From Tricholoma matsutake (lineage: Eukaryota > Basidiomycota > Agaricomycetes > Agaricales > Tricholomataceae), in NCBI GenBank assembly GCA_026075535.2, contig AP026538.1, positions 4,092,001 to 4,156,000 of the forward strand: 64,000 nt of DNA, given 5' to 3'. Below, piece after piece: positions 20,342 through 31,255 of the stretch (the first letter of the stretch is position 1; the number at the start of each line of letters is the position of its first letter). The position numbers and the translations under genes are program-made. Under the pieces are notes generated by a model that worked only from the letters and a program-made list of their open reading frames with translations, searched no databases and was not told the origin of the DNA.

Positions 20342-23300
20342 TCATAACCCTTCCAATGCACCAAATACTGGAGTTTTCCTCAACACAACCGGCTGTCCAA
20401 GATTGACTTGACTTCGTATTGGGGTTCTCCCTCGATCACTGTAGGCGGTGGTGGTGGACGTGAATGGTGTCCCAGGAATGGATCTGGGGGAACTAGAAGG
20501 AGTTTGACGACATGGAAGACTGGGTGGAGTCTGGACATGGAGGCTGGGAGGCGTAGACGATAGGCATGTGTTCCAACACACTTGACGATGGGGAAAGGTC
20601 CCAGGAAGCGATGAGTGAGTTTCTTGGATGGACACATAGTGGAGATGTCACTGGAGTCAAGATAAACTCGATCACCAACCTTGTACTGAGGGGTTGGAGA
20701 ATGGCGTTGGTTGTAAAAGCGTGCCATGTTGTCCTTTGCCTTTGCCTCCTCCAAGCTATCCTGCATGTGTTCTGTGAACTCATTCACTATCTCGATGTGT
20801 GAGGGAGTTTGGCGAGGTTCAAATCCCATGCATGGATGTCATCCAGTGTCTAAGAGGAAAGGGGTCTGTTGAGTGGAAGCATGGACATGGTTGTTGTATC
20901 CAAACTCGGCCAAGGGGAGAAGATTGTCCCAATTGTCCTGGCGCTCATTGATGAAGATGTGGATGTACTGCTCCAGTTCCTGGTTGACCTGCTCAGTCTG
21001 GCCGTCAGTTTGTGGGTGATAAGCAGTCAAAGCAAGGAGTTTGATCCCCAGAAGTCAGTACAGCTTGCGAGTGAACTCTGCCATGAACTGAGGGCCATGA
21101 TCAGAGAGGAAAGTGCCAGGAAGTCCATGTAATTTCCACACATGGTGGAGGTAGAGTTGGGCGGCACCCAGGGCGCTGACAGTGGTGTGAGTGGGAATGA
21201 AGTGAGCACATTTTCCCACTGAATCAACTGTGCACATCACCGCATCAAACCCATTCGACTCTGGCAACTCCACCACAAAGTCGATGCTGACAACATCCCA
21301 GTGACTCTCTGGAACAGGAAGAGGGTGTAGCTTGCCAATGTGTTTGTGATGAGGAATCTTGGTGCATAAGCAAAGGTCACAAGTGCAACAATACTGACCA
21401 ATGAGCCATGACACTTGTGGCCACCAATAATTCCATGAGGTGAGCTCCAAGGTCTTCCAGCGTCCAAGATGATTAGCAATCTGTGAGTCATGGTGTTGGG
21501 ATATGATGCACTGGCAAAGGTCTGGGTCATTGGGGACATAGATGTGATCCCTGAAATACAACAAGTCCTCTTTTTCAGCCCACTCTGCCACACGCAGGGA
21601 AAGGGTGGATCCCTTCCTCAGTTCTTTAACAGCTCGGGCAACAACATCCTCATGTAAACCACTACGGTTTGCATGACAAATGTCACATAGGATGTCCCAC
21701 TCCTCGCCCTGGGGTGCGATGCCTTCCAGTGCCCAAATGGTGAACAGGTCTGGCTGCAACAACACAATGTTTTGATTGTCATCGCTGCCATCCCCACGGT
21801 CTGCATGTTGGGAGAGGGCATCAGTCTTTCCCATGCTGTGACCTGGACGGTGGTGCAAGGAGAAGTCAAATCTGGATAGATACAGGGACCAACGAGCTTG
21901 ACAACAATTCAATTTCTTGGCTGTCATAAAGTACTTGAGATTCTTGTGATCCCTCCAAATTTCCACCTTGTGTTGGGCACCCTCGAGGAAGTGTTGCCAT
22001 TCCTCGAGCATGCACATTATCACCAACATCTTCTTGTCATGGATCTCATAGTTTTGCTCTACAGCACTAAGGCTTTTGGAGTAGAATGCAACAGGATGCC
22101 ACTTCTGGTCCTCTGGAGACTGCTGAGACAACATGGCATCTGTCGCAAAGTCAGAACTGTTGGCTTCTACACAAAAAGGACACGAATCGTCAGCAAAGGA
22201 AGGATGGGAGTGGAAGTGACCATCTCCTTAAGCTTTTTGAATGCCTCCTGTTGTGCATTATCCCACCTCCATGCCTCCTTTCCTGTCAAGTCAAACAGTG
22301 GTCGTGCATGATGTGAGAAATCCTTGATAAAACACCGATAGAAATTGATGAAGCCCAGGAAAGACTGCACCTCTCTCTTGTTTGTGGGCGTTGGCCAAGC
22401 CGTGAACCCATTCACCTTGATAGGATCCATCTCCACCTGACCCCCCGAGATAATCAGGCTGAGGTACTCAATCTTGGTCTTCTCAAACTCGCACTTGTCC
22501 TGACAAAGGTAGAGTTTGTACCATCGAAGCCGTTCTAGGATGAGGCACATGATGTGACAGTGCTCTTCAACCATGCGAGTGAAGATGAGGATGTCATTGA
22601 GATAGATGCAAACAATGCCTTCGAGGATGAGGTCATGGAAAATGTCATTCATCATGGTCTGAAAGGTGGCAGGACTATTAGTAAGGCCAAAGAACATGAT
22701 GAGCAGTTCAAAAAGACCACAATTGGTATGAAAGGCTGCCTTCCACTCATCTCCCTCCTTTATCCTCACATTATTGTAGCCCCAATGGACATCAATCTTG
22801 GTGAAGTATTGGGCTCCATGGAGCTGGTTCATGAGTTTGGAGATGAGAGGTAATGGGTAGCAATTTTTGACCATGATGTCATTGAGCCTTCTGTAGTCTT
22901 GAACCAGTCAAAGTGAGCCATCCTTCTTCTTGACAAAGAAAAAGGGAGAGGCCATGGGTGACTTCAATGGTCAAATATGTCCAGAGGCCAGGTGCTCGTT
23001 GATGAACTGGTCAAGCTGTTGCTGTTCTTTAGGAGAGAGAGGATAGACCTTGCAAAATGAAGGGGTTGCACCAGGGGTGAGTTCGATTGCATGATCCCAT
23101 GGCTTGCACGCAGGGAGAGAGTTGAATGATTCCTTGGAGAACACGTCCCCAAACTCATGGAGATGAGGAAGCAAGGAATTAGTAGAGGATTTAGCAGCAT
23201 TGTTTTTGTGGAAGGCCTCAGTGAGGCATTGGGATATGTTCGATGTAGCACACACCTCGTGCGATAGATGAATCACAGTGTAGAAGATCCAATCACCTTC

Positions 23301-24070
23301 CTCCACTTCCTCTGGCTCCTCCTCATCATCATCCAATCAGGAACCCCTTCTAACTCCACTTCAGGTATAGGCAGGGGTCCAGCACGACACTTCTGAGTAT
23401 GTTGTATTGCAGCCCTTTGTCCACGACGTTCTTGCCTGGCTTCTGTGAAACAAGTATGACAGCGGGATGGACATTGGCTCATGGTAACCTCCCCGGTATG
23501 CCAGTCAACCTCTGGGTTATGGTCTCGAAGCCACGGATAGCCCAAAATTACCTTCTGCTTTCCTAATTGAGTGACAGCAAAAAGGGCATGCTCACTATGA
23601 TCTTGGTAATGGAGGACCAGGTCTACAACCTCTCAGATGGCACCAGCTTCATTTGGGGACCCATCCACATTATAAACAGGTATCGGACGTGAGAGTGAGC
23701 AAGTATTCAGGTGATGTTGTTGTGCGAGATGGGCATCAATGAAGAGACCAGTTGCACCAGAGTCCAGGAGTGCAGAGACACTGAGTATCTGTCCAGTGTC
23801 GGTAGTCTGTATTTCAATTGCTAGGTTCAAGGAATGTGTAGAGGGAGTGGACACAGCAATATATTTGTGTGGTAGTTTACGCTCCCATGATTTAATTTTG
23901 GGGTGTGGAGCAGAGGGAGAGATGGGAAGAGCAGGTATGTCTTCAGCCAACTTTGAAGGGTCAGAGAGGGGAACAGTCACAGAAATAGATTCATTCTCCA
24001 GGGATTCAACTGACAAGACTTCAAAGTGGTTATGGACAGGCAGTGAGGGTGTACAATTCACTTGCTGCAA
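20342..24070 (-). pseudogene. Pol of A1 (inverted segment)
   Basis: Minus strand, from 24070 down: protease (SALLDSGATGLFID), RT (FGLTNSPATFQ; the active site reads YLND, so the first Asp is Asn), RNase H, integrase with zinc region and core (VSIDFVVELP, SDHGPQFMAEF, TAYHPQTDGQTEQVNQELEQ), the C-terminal YKVGDRVYLDSSD, HPVFHVVKLL, and a chromodomain interrupted by TGA (SRLC, stop, [12 protein letters not shown]). It is more decayed than A2: extra stops (for example TGA at 21053-21055 where A2 has CGA) and several frame changes. It contains the whole stretch missing from A2 left of 18895, which shows the A2 break is clean. Confidence 0.85.
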
Positions 24071-24074
24071 GTAG

Positions 24075-25163
24075 AAAAATCCTGCTCATCTACAACTTCC
24101 AACTTGATCTCCTCTGCAACCTGATCCTTTGCTTCCTAGACATCTACAAGTGCCAACAAGTCTTGGAGGAGTTCATCTCACCCCTTGGGGGTGATCATGC
24201 AGATATCCTGACAATGGGGACACACTCCAGCCCTGTGCCCAGTTTCCCCACAGCGGTAGCAGAGATCCAACCTACGCACATGGCTGCGGGCCGCATCAAC
24301 ATCCATTGGTACCAGGACATTGATGGCTGGTGTGGGAGTCTGACAAACAGGAATGGAGTTATGGCAAGGAAGGGTTCGATTGAAGGTGTAGGGTGCATGA
24401 GTGGTAGTTGGAGCATTTGTGAGTTGGTTCTCATCACAGAGTGAAGCAGCTTCATACCAAGCATAGATATCATCGTCTGCTGGGCACCCTTCCAACATCT
24501 GTGCAATCTGGTCCTGAATTTCTCGATTGAGGCCCCATTGGAACTTCACCACCACTGGTAGCCCACTCCCATATCCTGCCATGTCCACCAAATCCTTAAA
24601 CTCATCGATATAATCGTCCACAGATCAATGTGCCTGGTGGTAAGAGGATGACTCAAGCCATGTCACTGCTCGGTGGCGCTCGTTGAGGGGACAAAAGTGG
24701 TGTACAAACTCTGCTCAAAAGTCACCCCAAGTGGAGAAAGGTAGAGAACCAAGCTCTTTAGTTTGGTGCAGAATACGGTCCACGTAGAGATAGGTGCATT
24801 CAGATTTCATGTATGTGAAGGCCCAATAAATTTTTACAGCCTCATCGACGAATTGATGTGACTGGAGACTGATGTATAACTCACAGGAATTAAGGAATGC
24901 ATGCCCCTGCGCACCTGCACCATTAAATTCAGTGGAGGGAGACAGTTTGATCTGGGCACGCTCCTTAGTGGGCACGTTTGGCGGTGCATTGTTGTTGGGC
25001 ATGCTTGGAGTTGCAATGGGGGGAATATTGGTTGTAGGGTCCTGATGAAGTTTTCAATCATAGATTTAAGCAAATCAATTTGCGCACGTATTCCAGAAAC
25101 ATTGCTTTCAAGCACGTTGAGGTGCTCTGATGCGTCCATGTTGCTAGGGGGCACATTTGGCAA
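24075..25163 (-). pseudogene. Gag of A1
   Basis: Starts near 25142 (MDASEHLNVLES), then the gag domain (25002-24715) and zinc knuckle CYRCGETGHRAGVC. The stop TGA at 24627-24625 is at the same codon as in A2. The 5' flank of this gag is the B LTR at 25270, not its own LTR, because B inserted at that boundary. Confidence 0.8.
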
Positions 25164-25269
25164 AAATGGCGGTGCAGTAAAGGTGGGACTGTCGGGAACA
25201 GTGTGTTGGAGTCTGTGGAGCTTTGGGAAGTGTCGTCCACTCTGTACCTGCCTATCTTTGGCAGTGCAT

Positions 25270-26287
25270 TGATAGGTTGTCCCCTTGGCTCAAAGGCCAA
25301 TTCACCATTACAACTGCATTCTAATCACATTGGCTAACTCCTACGATGTCCCAGAAGCAGCGCGACCACTTCCAACCAGGTCTATTGATCACGATATCAT
25401 ATTGACTGCATCGAAACATCACCAGCGACATTGATCATACTTAGAAACCACATCACACAACTTTAGGACTACCTCAAAATGCCCTAAGATCCCTCTGAAC
25501 AAACATCGAATATCCCTAATCAACTTCAAACAACCGCGACCGTGATCAAACATTGTCGACCATCGTCAACCGTCATTGAGTGTTATCAATCGACATCGAG
25601 AGACTATGAGCAACATCAGGCGCCGCATTCATTATCTAAATAGTGGAATACCATGTGCCAGGGAGTATTCCAACTCATGCTCAAACCTGCTGATAGTAGG
25701 TCAGCCTCGTTCCAAGTCCCTATCGTGTACAGAACCCACTGGATGGATTATTGCAAGACTTAGCACAGTTTATACACAAAGGACAGTCTCTTTTAGTTCT
25801 TTCCCTTTATTACTCCTTCATCATATGATATATCTCTTTCTTGTTCAGATTCCAGTCTCATTTTAGCCTCATGTTTTAACTCATATCTTTTGCCTCATGT
25901 TCTACACATGTTTCTTATACCATTTTAGGAAGTTTCTCTTAAAACATATAAAACTCTGTAGTATCTACTTGGGAATAGAAGAAATCGTCTTCACATATCG
26001 CCTCATATAAAGTTCTAAGAATCCAGTCTATCCTCTAAACCATCTAAGCTTCTACGAGTTTTCTCGATCGATGAGAAACCTCTGTGATCATCGGCGTCCT
26101 TGATCCTCCTTTGATCCTCTTATCGTTAGCACTAGTAACCATTCCAACACTTCATAGCCATTGGCTATAACCTTCGTATACTATCAATCCACCAAAAGTC
26201 CTTAGAATTCACACATCGACCCTCGACAATAAACATTGTTCACCATCAATCTTGTCGATCGTCCTCGATATTGATCGATACTCCATC
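25270..26287 (+). mobile_element. 5' LTR of element B, second fragment (inverted)
   Basis: Reverse complement of about 4903-5915. It completes the LTR begun at 13876-14053. The last eight bases (26280-26287) are the TSD of element D. The flank at 25266-25270 (AATGC on the minus strand) is the second TSD of B. Confidence 0.85.
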
Positions 26288-26818
26288 TAGGGCATGACAT
26301 GGGTAACCCCCAGGTATATTTTGTGGTACCTGCACCCATACCCATCAACACCGTACCCCTACGGTTAAGGGTGTGGTATTACCGTGGGTTTCGGTGGGTT
26401 ACCCATCATTATTCGTGGGTTTTGACATGAATATGTATTTTAATAATATAATTACACTAGATTAAACTAATATATTGAACAAGAAACCCCCCCCACTCGT
26501 GTTTGCAGCTGTTTGCAGCAAGAGGGGGGGGTGGTGGCCATAGTCGCCCAGAACAAAACTCGTTGCTCCCCATTTCCACCCCACGAGCAGTTGCTTGTGG
26601 CAGTCGTTGGGGGTGCTGTTGTGGTGGTGGTCCTCAGGTCTGCTGCTGCTTGTCATCATTGTCCCACCTGTGATCCACCCCACAAGCAGTTGCTCATGAG
26701 GCTGGGGGTGGGGTGTGTCATTTCCTGTTCATTGCTGCTCCCATCCCTGTTATCCACCTTGCGAGCAGAGGCTCACAACGGTGGTGGGGTGGTGCTGTCA
26801 ATGGTGTTGTCTCATTGT

Positions 26819-27178
26819 TATAGCACCATTAGAACCTAAAAGTCGAATAAAAACATTAGTTAGTTAGGAAAAAACAAGAACGAAAGATAGAAAAACAAAC
26901 CTAGGGCCCAAACGATGATAGACATCATTTGGGCTGGTTATAGCACCATTAGAACCTAAAAGTTGAATAAAAACATTAGTTAGTTAGGAAAAAACAAGAA
27001 CAAAAGATAGAAGAAAATACCTAGGTCCCAAACAATGATAGACATTGTTTGGGCCAGTTATAGCACCATTAGAACCTAAAAGTCGAATAAAAACATTAGT
27101 TAGTTAGGAAAAAACAAGAACAAAAGATAGAAAAAAATACCTAGGGCCCAAACAATGATAGATGTTGTTTGGGCCACG
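26819..27178. repeat. Three 120-bp tandem repeats in element D
   Basis: Units start at 26819, 26939 and 27059 with an exact 120-base period and few differences. Each ends in an 11-12 bp inverted repeat around GGGCCCAAACAATG / CATTGTTTGGGCC with a short ATAGA-type loop. In unit 1 a CpG-type change leaves one mismatch in the stem. Confidence 0.9.
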
Positions 27179-27281
27179 ATGCAGCCATTGTGGTTGCTTA
27201 CTAGTCATCTTCACTCCCCGTTTCCACCCGCGAGCAGTTGCTCACGGTGGTGGTTGGGGGTGCTATGTGGACCGAAATCCC

Positions 27282-27286
27282 AGCAC
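27282..27286 (+). repeat. TSD of A2, right copy (AGCAC)
   Basis: Reverse complement of GTGCT at 14195-14199. Confidence 0.75.
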
Positions 27287-27712
27287 TATAAGGGCAACCT
27301 AAGCCTCTAGCAAAGGGAAATCCAAAGTTAAAATTATGCTACATAATACAGGGATTGGGGGTGCACCTAGCAAAGGGAAATCTGAAGAGAAAACTCTAAG
27401 GATCCCCTTGCTGATGCCCAGTATATGTGAAGACGACAAAAATCAAATATAACCTAAAAATAGAAAAAGGCAGAAATAGGCGGATCAAGGCCGCCGAATG
27501 ACATCATACCAAGGGGTATGTGTCGGAAGGGGTACTCCGCCTCTAAATATAAAAGTGTCAACATGTACAAACATGATAGCAAGGGAAAATTAGTAATAAA
27601 ATCCGGAAAAATCATAGAAAATGAAGAATAGAAGGAAATGAGGTGGGGAAAAATATAGGACGAACATAAAAAATAGGAAAAACACACAGGGCACCCCCCT
27701 AGTCCCCTTACA
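27287..27712 (-). mobile_element. 3' LTR of gypsy element A2 (426 bp)
   Basis: Same length as the 5' LTR at 14200-14625, with three CpG-type differences by eye. Preceded on the minus strand by the purine tract AGAGAGGGGGTGA (27713-27725). Confidence 0.9.
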
Positions 27713-28636
27713 TCACCCCCTCTCTAAGATGCATCACCCCAATGCATTCGAAATCGTATACGACCAAAGTCCGTGACTTGAATGCGACATGGTGCAGCAG
27801 TGTGCCGTCGGTGGAATTCCTTGATTAACCGAGGGGCATTTACATCAGACTCTTCGACCCATGAGTTCTCCTCATACCCATAACCCTTCCAATGTACCAA
27901 ATACTGGAGTTTTCCTCAATGCAAACGGCTGTCCAAGATTGACTCGACTTCATATTGGGGTTCTCCCTCGATCACTGTAGGTGGTGGTGGTGGGTGTGAA
28001 TGGCATCCCGGGAACGGATCTGGGGGAGCTGGAAGCAATTTGACGACATGGAAGACGTGATGGAGTCTGGACATGGAGGCTGGGAGGCGTAGACGATAGG
28101 CATGTGTTCCAATGCACTTGACAATGGGGAAAGGTCCCAAGAAGCGATGAGCGAGTTTCTTGGATGGATATGTAGTGGAGATGTCACTGGAGTCAAGATA
28201 AACTCGATCACCAACCTTGTACTGAGGGGTTGGGGAATGGCGTTGGTTGTAAAATCGTGCCATGTTGTCCTTCGCCTTTGCTAAGGCTGCCCTTGCCTCC
28301 TCCAAGCTATCCCTCATGCGTTCTGTGAACTCATTCACTGTCTCGATGTGTGAGGGAGTTTGGCGAGGTTCAAATCCCATGCGTGGATGTCATCCAGTGT
28401 CTAAGAGGAAAGGGGTCTGTTGAGTGGAAGCATGGACATGGTTGTTGTACCCGAACTCGGCCAAAGGAAGGAGATCATCCCAATCGTCCTGGCATTCATT
28501 GACAAAGAGGCGGATGTACTGCTCCAGTTCCTGGTTGACTCGCTCCGTCTGGCCATCAGTTTGTGGGTGATAAGCGGTTGAAGCGAGGAGTTTGATTCCC
28601 AGGAGTCGGTACAGCTCACGAGTGAACTCTGCCATG
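27713..28636 (-). pseudogene. 3' part of A2 pol: integrase end and chromodomain (inverted)
   Basis: Starts at the exact base where 18895 stops: MAEFTRELYRLLGIKLLAS, the integrase core Glu region TDGQTERVNQELEQ, YKVGDRVYLDSSD, PMSR-type C-terminus and a chromodomain (YEVESILDSRLH, stop, [19 protein letters not shown]). Two in-frame TGAs (before HPRMGFEP and before GKLQYL) are also TGA in A1. At the 28636 breakpoint it joins sequence unrelated to the element. Confidence 0.88.
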
Positions 28637-28939
28637 GCTGTACCTTAATACCTTACTCTTCCTCTGGATGGTTTCCAAATTTAGAACTCTACCATATATA
28701 GTAACTATTTGATTATGTAATCATTATAAAAGACAATTCTCACTTCCCATCTGGGCCACTTGGTGAAGAATTTGTGAAGAATCCATTAACATTAAGCTGA
28801 AAAGATCATGCCGGCAGTTTCGATTACAAAGAGAAACAAGTATGTCGTAAGAATCTTACACTGCTCACCGCATGTTCACTGAACGTGGCAAGAGCAGCAA
28901 AGATGTGGTAGACGTTCAATGCAAATCGTGAAACGTCAC
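28637..28939. other. Spacer between transposon stack and host island
   Basis: AT-rich, no gene seen. It begins at the inversion breakpoint. The first bases GCTGTACC share GGCTG with the other breakpoint at 18896. Confidence 0.4.
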
Positions 28940-30328
28940 TCAGGGCGTCATCGGACGTTTCCTATAAGACCACCTCCCAGATTCGCCATTTCCAAGACGC
29001 TCTGCCCAACCATCATACCCCTTCCTCGTGCTCCAGTACCTGACCTCGGCCTCGTCATCATCACTCATGTACCACTCTGATTTCAAAACAGTCCGGTATC
29101 GACCGACTCCAAACTCCTCCGAACAACCTGAGCCATGATCACTCGGGCTTTCAACAATCACGCAAAGCCTCGCCTTTGGCTTGCGCATGTCGAGCGAGGC
29201 ATTGACTTTGCTGTGCCCCTTCACACGGTGTCTTTGCTCTCGGCAATGACGAATGTCATCTGGAGTTGCGGGCAGAGGCGTAGCCAAGGAGGAGGTCTTG
29301 AGGGGAACGGTCTTTCGTGGTGCAGGGTGGGGCGAATCAAAAGAAATCGAATCGCGTGTAGAGGTGATGCGTGTCACCTTCCGGCTACCTGGTATTACGG
29401 GAAGAATCGGAAGTTTTTTCTCCTCGAAGACCGGTGGAGGAACATTGGTAGCTTCTGCCTCACGAGGTGAGACAATGTCTATCGGAGCCTCATCCCCGAA
29501 ATTCACCGGTGGAGGAACATTGGTAGCTTCTGCCTCACGAGGTAAGACAATGTCTATCGGAACCTCATCCCCGAAATTCACCAGTGGAGAAACATCTGTA
29601 GCTTCTTCCTCACGAGGAAATACAAGGTCTATCGGAACCTCATCCCCGAGTTTCTTTCGAAGCCGTTCCATCTTGTTCAGGCGGTCAGATTTTTCGGATA
29701 GGATTGTAAACGAGGGAGTGGTCGGAGAGTCGTGAGCAGAAAGGATTCTATGAGGGCGAATCGTGAACTCATGTGTGAACTCGTATTCATCAGTGAAGCT
29801 TGAAGAGGAATTAGAATACACAGAAGATACGTTCATGGAAGGTGACGATGAGATGGTCCCTAATGGCGAAGACGTCGCTAAATGAAGCAGTGGAGGCTTG
29901 CGACTGCGCCAGGAGTCAGATGAGGTAGTGGACTTTGTGGACCGTAGGGATCCTGAACGCTTGTTCGTGGAGCGTATAGACCCTGATCTCGACAAAACTG
30001 GATCGTACGAACAGGCCATTGACATGGTGCTGGAGCACGAAGAGGTTGACGCAGTGGGAGACCCAGACAGTGTGGCACTGTCCTCTACATCGTTGAACGG
30101 CAACTGAATATGAAGAGGACCTGTAGATATGTTAAAAGAAAGTCTTGACATGTAGTATGAGGGCACACCTAACGTGTCTGGGGTGCTTGGGTCAATGAGA
30201 TGAGGAGTGGTCCCGAGTATTCGACCAAGCTTCTTGGTGGATCGAATGAGTTGGGCGCGCTGCGCTGACGTCAAGCAGTTGGTGGTTGGCGGCGGCAAAG
30301 GATACACTATTTTCGATGGGAAAGTCAT
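28940..30328 (-). CDS. Conserved basidiomycete protein of unknown function
   Basis: One exon of about 462 codons. I prefer the Met at 30328 (MTFPSKIVYPLPPP) over the upstream Met at 30355, as homologous starts of this kind begin near the proline stretch. The N-terminus has RAQLIRSTKKLGRILGTTP, which I recall as the conserved block of a widespread mushroom protein, followed by LGVPSYYMSRLSFNIS. The middle is Ser/Thr-rich, low complexity, probably disordered. Residues of about 230-305 contain three 25-residue repeats (GDEVPIDIV...). The C-terminus has a charged block (SEWYMSDDDEAEVRYW) and ends RPMTP. No membrane segment, no enzyme motif. Open throughout, so probably a live gene; role unknown. 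Confidence 0.75.
   Translation of the reverse strand: MTFPSKIVYPLPPPTTNCLTSAQRAQLIRSTKKLGRILGTTPHLIDPSTPDTLGVPSYYMSRLSFNISTGPLHIQLPFNDVEDSATLSGSPTASTSSCSSTMSMACSYDPVLSRSGSIRSTNKRSGSLRSTKSTTSSDSWRSRKPPLLHLATSSPLGTISSSPSMNVSSVYSNSSSSFTDEYEFTHEFTIRPHRILSAHDSPTTPSFTILSEKSDRLNKMERLRKKLGDEVPIDLVFPREEEATDVSPLVNFGDEVPIDIVLPREAEATNVPPPVNFGDEAPIDIVSPREAEATNVPPPVFEEKKLPILPVIPGSRKVTRITSTRDSISFDSPHPAPRKTVPLKTSSLATPLPATPDDIRHCREQRHRVKGHSKVNASLDMRKPKARLCVIVESPSDHGSGCSEEFGVGRYRTVLKSEWYMSDDDEAEVRYWSTRKGYDGWAERLGNGESGRWSYRKRPMTP
29433..29657 (-). repeat. Three 75-bp in-frame repeats
   Basis: Units at 29433, 29508 and 29583, each coding 25 residues with the core GDE-x-PID-hydrophobic and PREAEATNVPPPV. The first two units are nearly identical at DNA level; the third is diverged. 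A coding minisatellite. Confidence 0.9.
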
Positions 30329-31255
30329 GGCGATGACAAGTCGAACTCGGAGCACACTAGTTTGACAGCGCGAAAGACCAGTGGCCCTTCAAGAACCAAT
30401 AATCGCGAGCCAGAGCCTGTGGCCAAGTGAAAGTATTGAGGGGTGATCCAGGACCTCTTAAGTCCTCTTATCTTAGACTTTCTACAGTGGGTGTCCATAG
30501 CGCCGGAGAACAAAAAGAATGTCCCCCTCCTGGTCGTCATCAATTCTCAGCTTGGAGCCTTCGCTTTCGGGATCCTTCTCCATATATAACAAAGAAGTTG
30601 ATGGAACTATTCCTTTATTGTTCGCGCCAGGAGTTCCATGTCGACGTACCCGTACAGATTGAACGATTCCAATTGTTGAAAGACAATAGAGACATGTCAG
30701 TTGATCAGGTGTCGGGAGGAAGAATGATCGATCACGTGATTCAAGATTGGATACAACGATATGTGATATGATATCTGCGGAGTACGCTACATAAGCAACT
30801 CAGGTGTAAGCCATACCTCGCCGACACCAGGTAAGTAAATAACGGCGACACCCAAAAACAGGAATAGCACACATGACCGTCTAAGGTGGGACTAGTATCG
30901 TCAATCCAAACATCTAAGGCGGCCAATGGAAGCCAATAGAGCCATACCAACTCAACAACAATCAAATATGTTCAAGGCCACAACTAAGTCACCATAGGCA
31001 GTGTGCCACCGCCGAGTCCCGAGCGATGTCAGGTCACAAAGCGATACATCATAATAGCAATCAAATAGCAATTGACTGCAGCGTAGTAACAATCTGTGAT
31101 CGTAGATGTAAAAATTGCATGTTCCGAAACCACAGAGACCGACCTGAACTACGTGACATTCAAGCATTGCACACCGCTTTCCCCAACTGGCAACAACACT
31201 CTTTTGCTTATGGCCATAACTCATTCATGAGCAGTCCTTCGTCACATAAGTATAA
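30329..31255. other. Intergenic
   Basis: No gene recognised. Presumed promoter of the gene at 28940-30328 lies at its left end; the rest shows only short open frames. Confidence 0.4.

Larger units (their letters stand above)
26288..27286 (-). mobile_element. hAT-like element D, right part (inverted)
   Basis: Begins with the inverted terminal TAGGGCATGACAT and carries GGGTA/TACCC words (26320-26410). It then has GAGC-AG-NN-GCTC hairpins (26581-26600, 26754-26784, 27224-27250) and three 120-bp repeats. With 14054-14199 the element is about 1.14 kb. No protein is coded. A related sequence lies at 62650-63530. Confidence 0.6.

Noticed and set aside
15906..24070. A1 and A2 as one tail-to-tail palindromic element
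   Set aside because: A2 (plus) and A1 (minus) now face each other, but each has its own LTR pair with matching TSDs. The inverted layout follows from the later inversion.
28636..28640. TSD for the 18896-28636 segment (GGCTG at both ends)
   Set aside because: A five-base match could be a TSD, but the segment is not a transposon and the reversed TSDs inside it are explained by an inversion; it may be microhomology.
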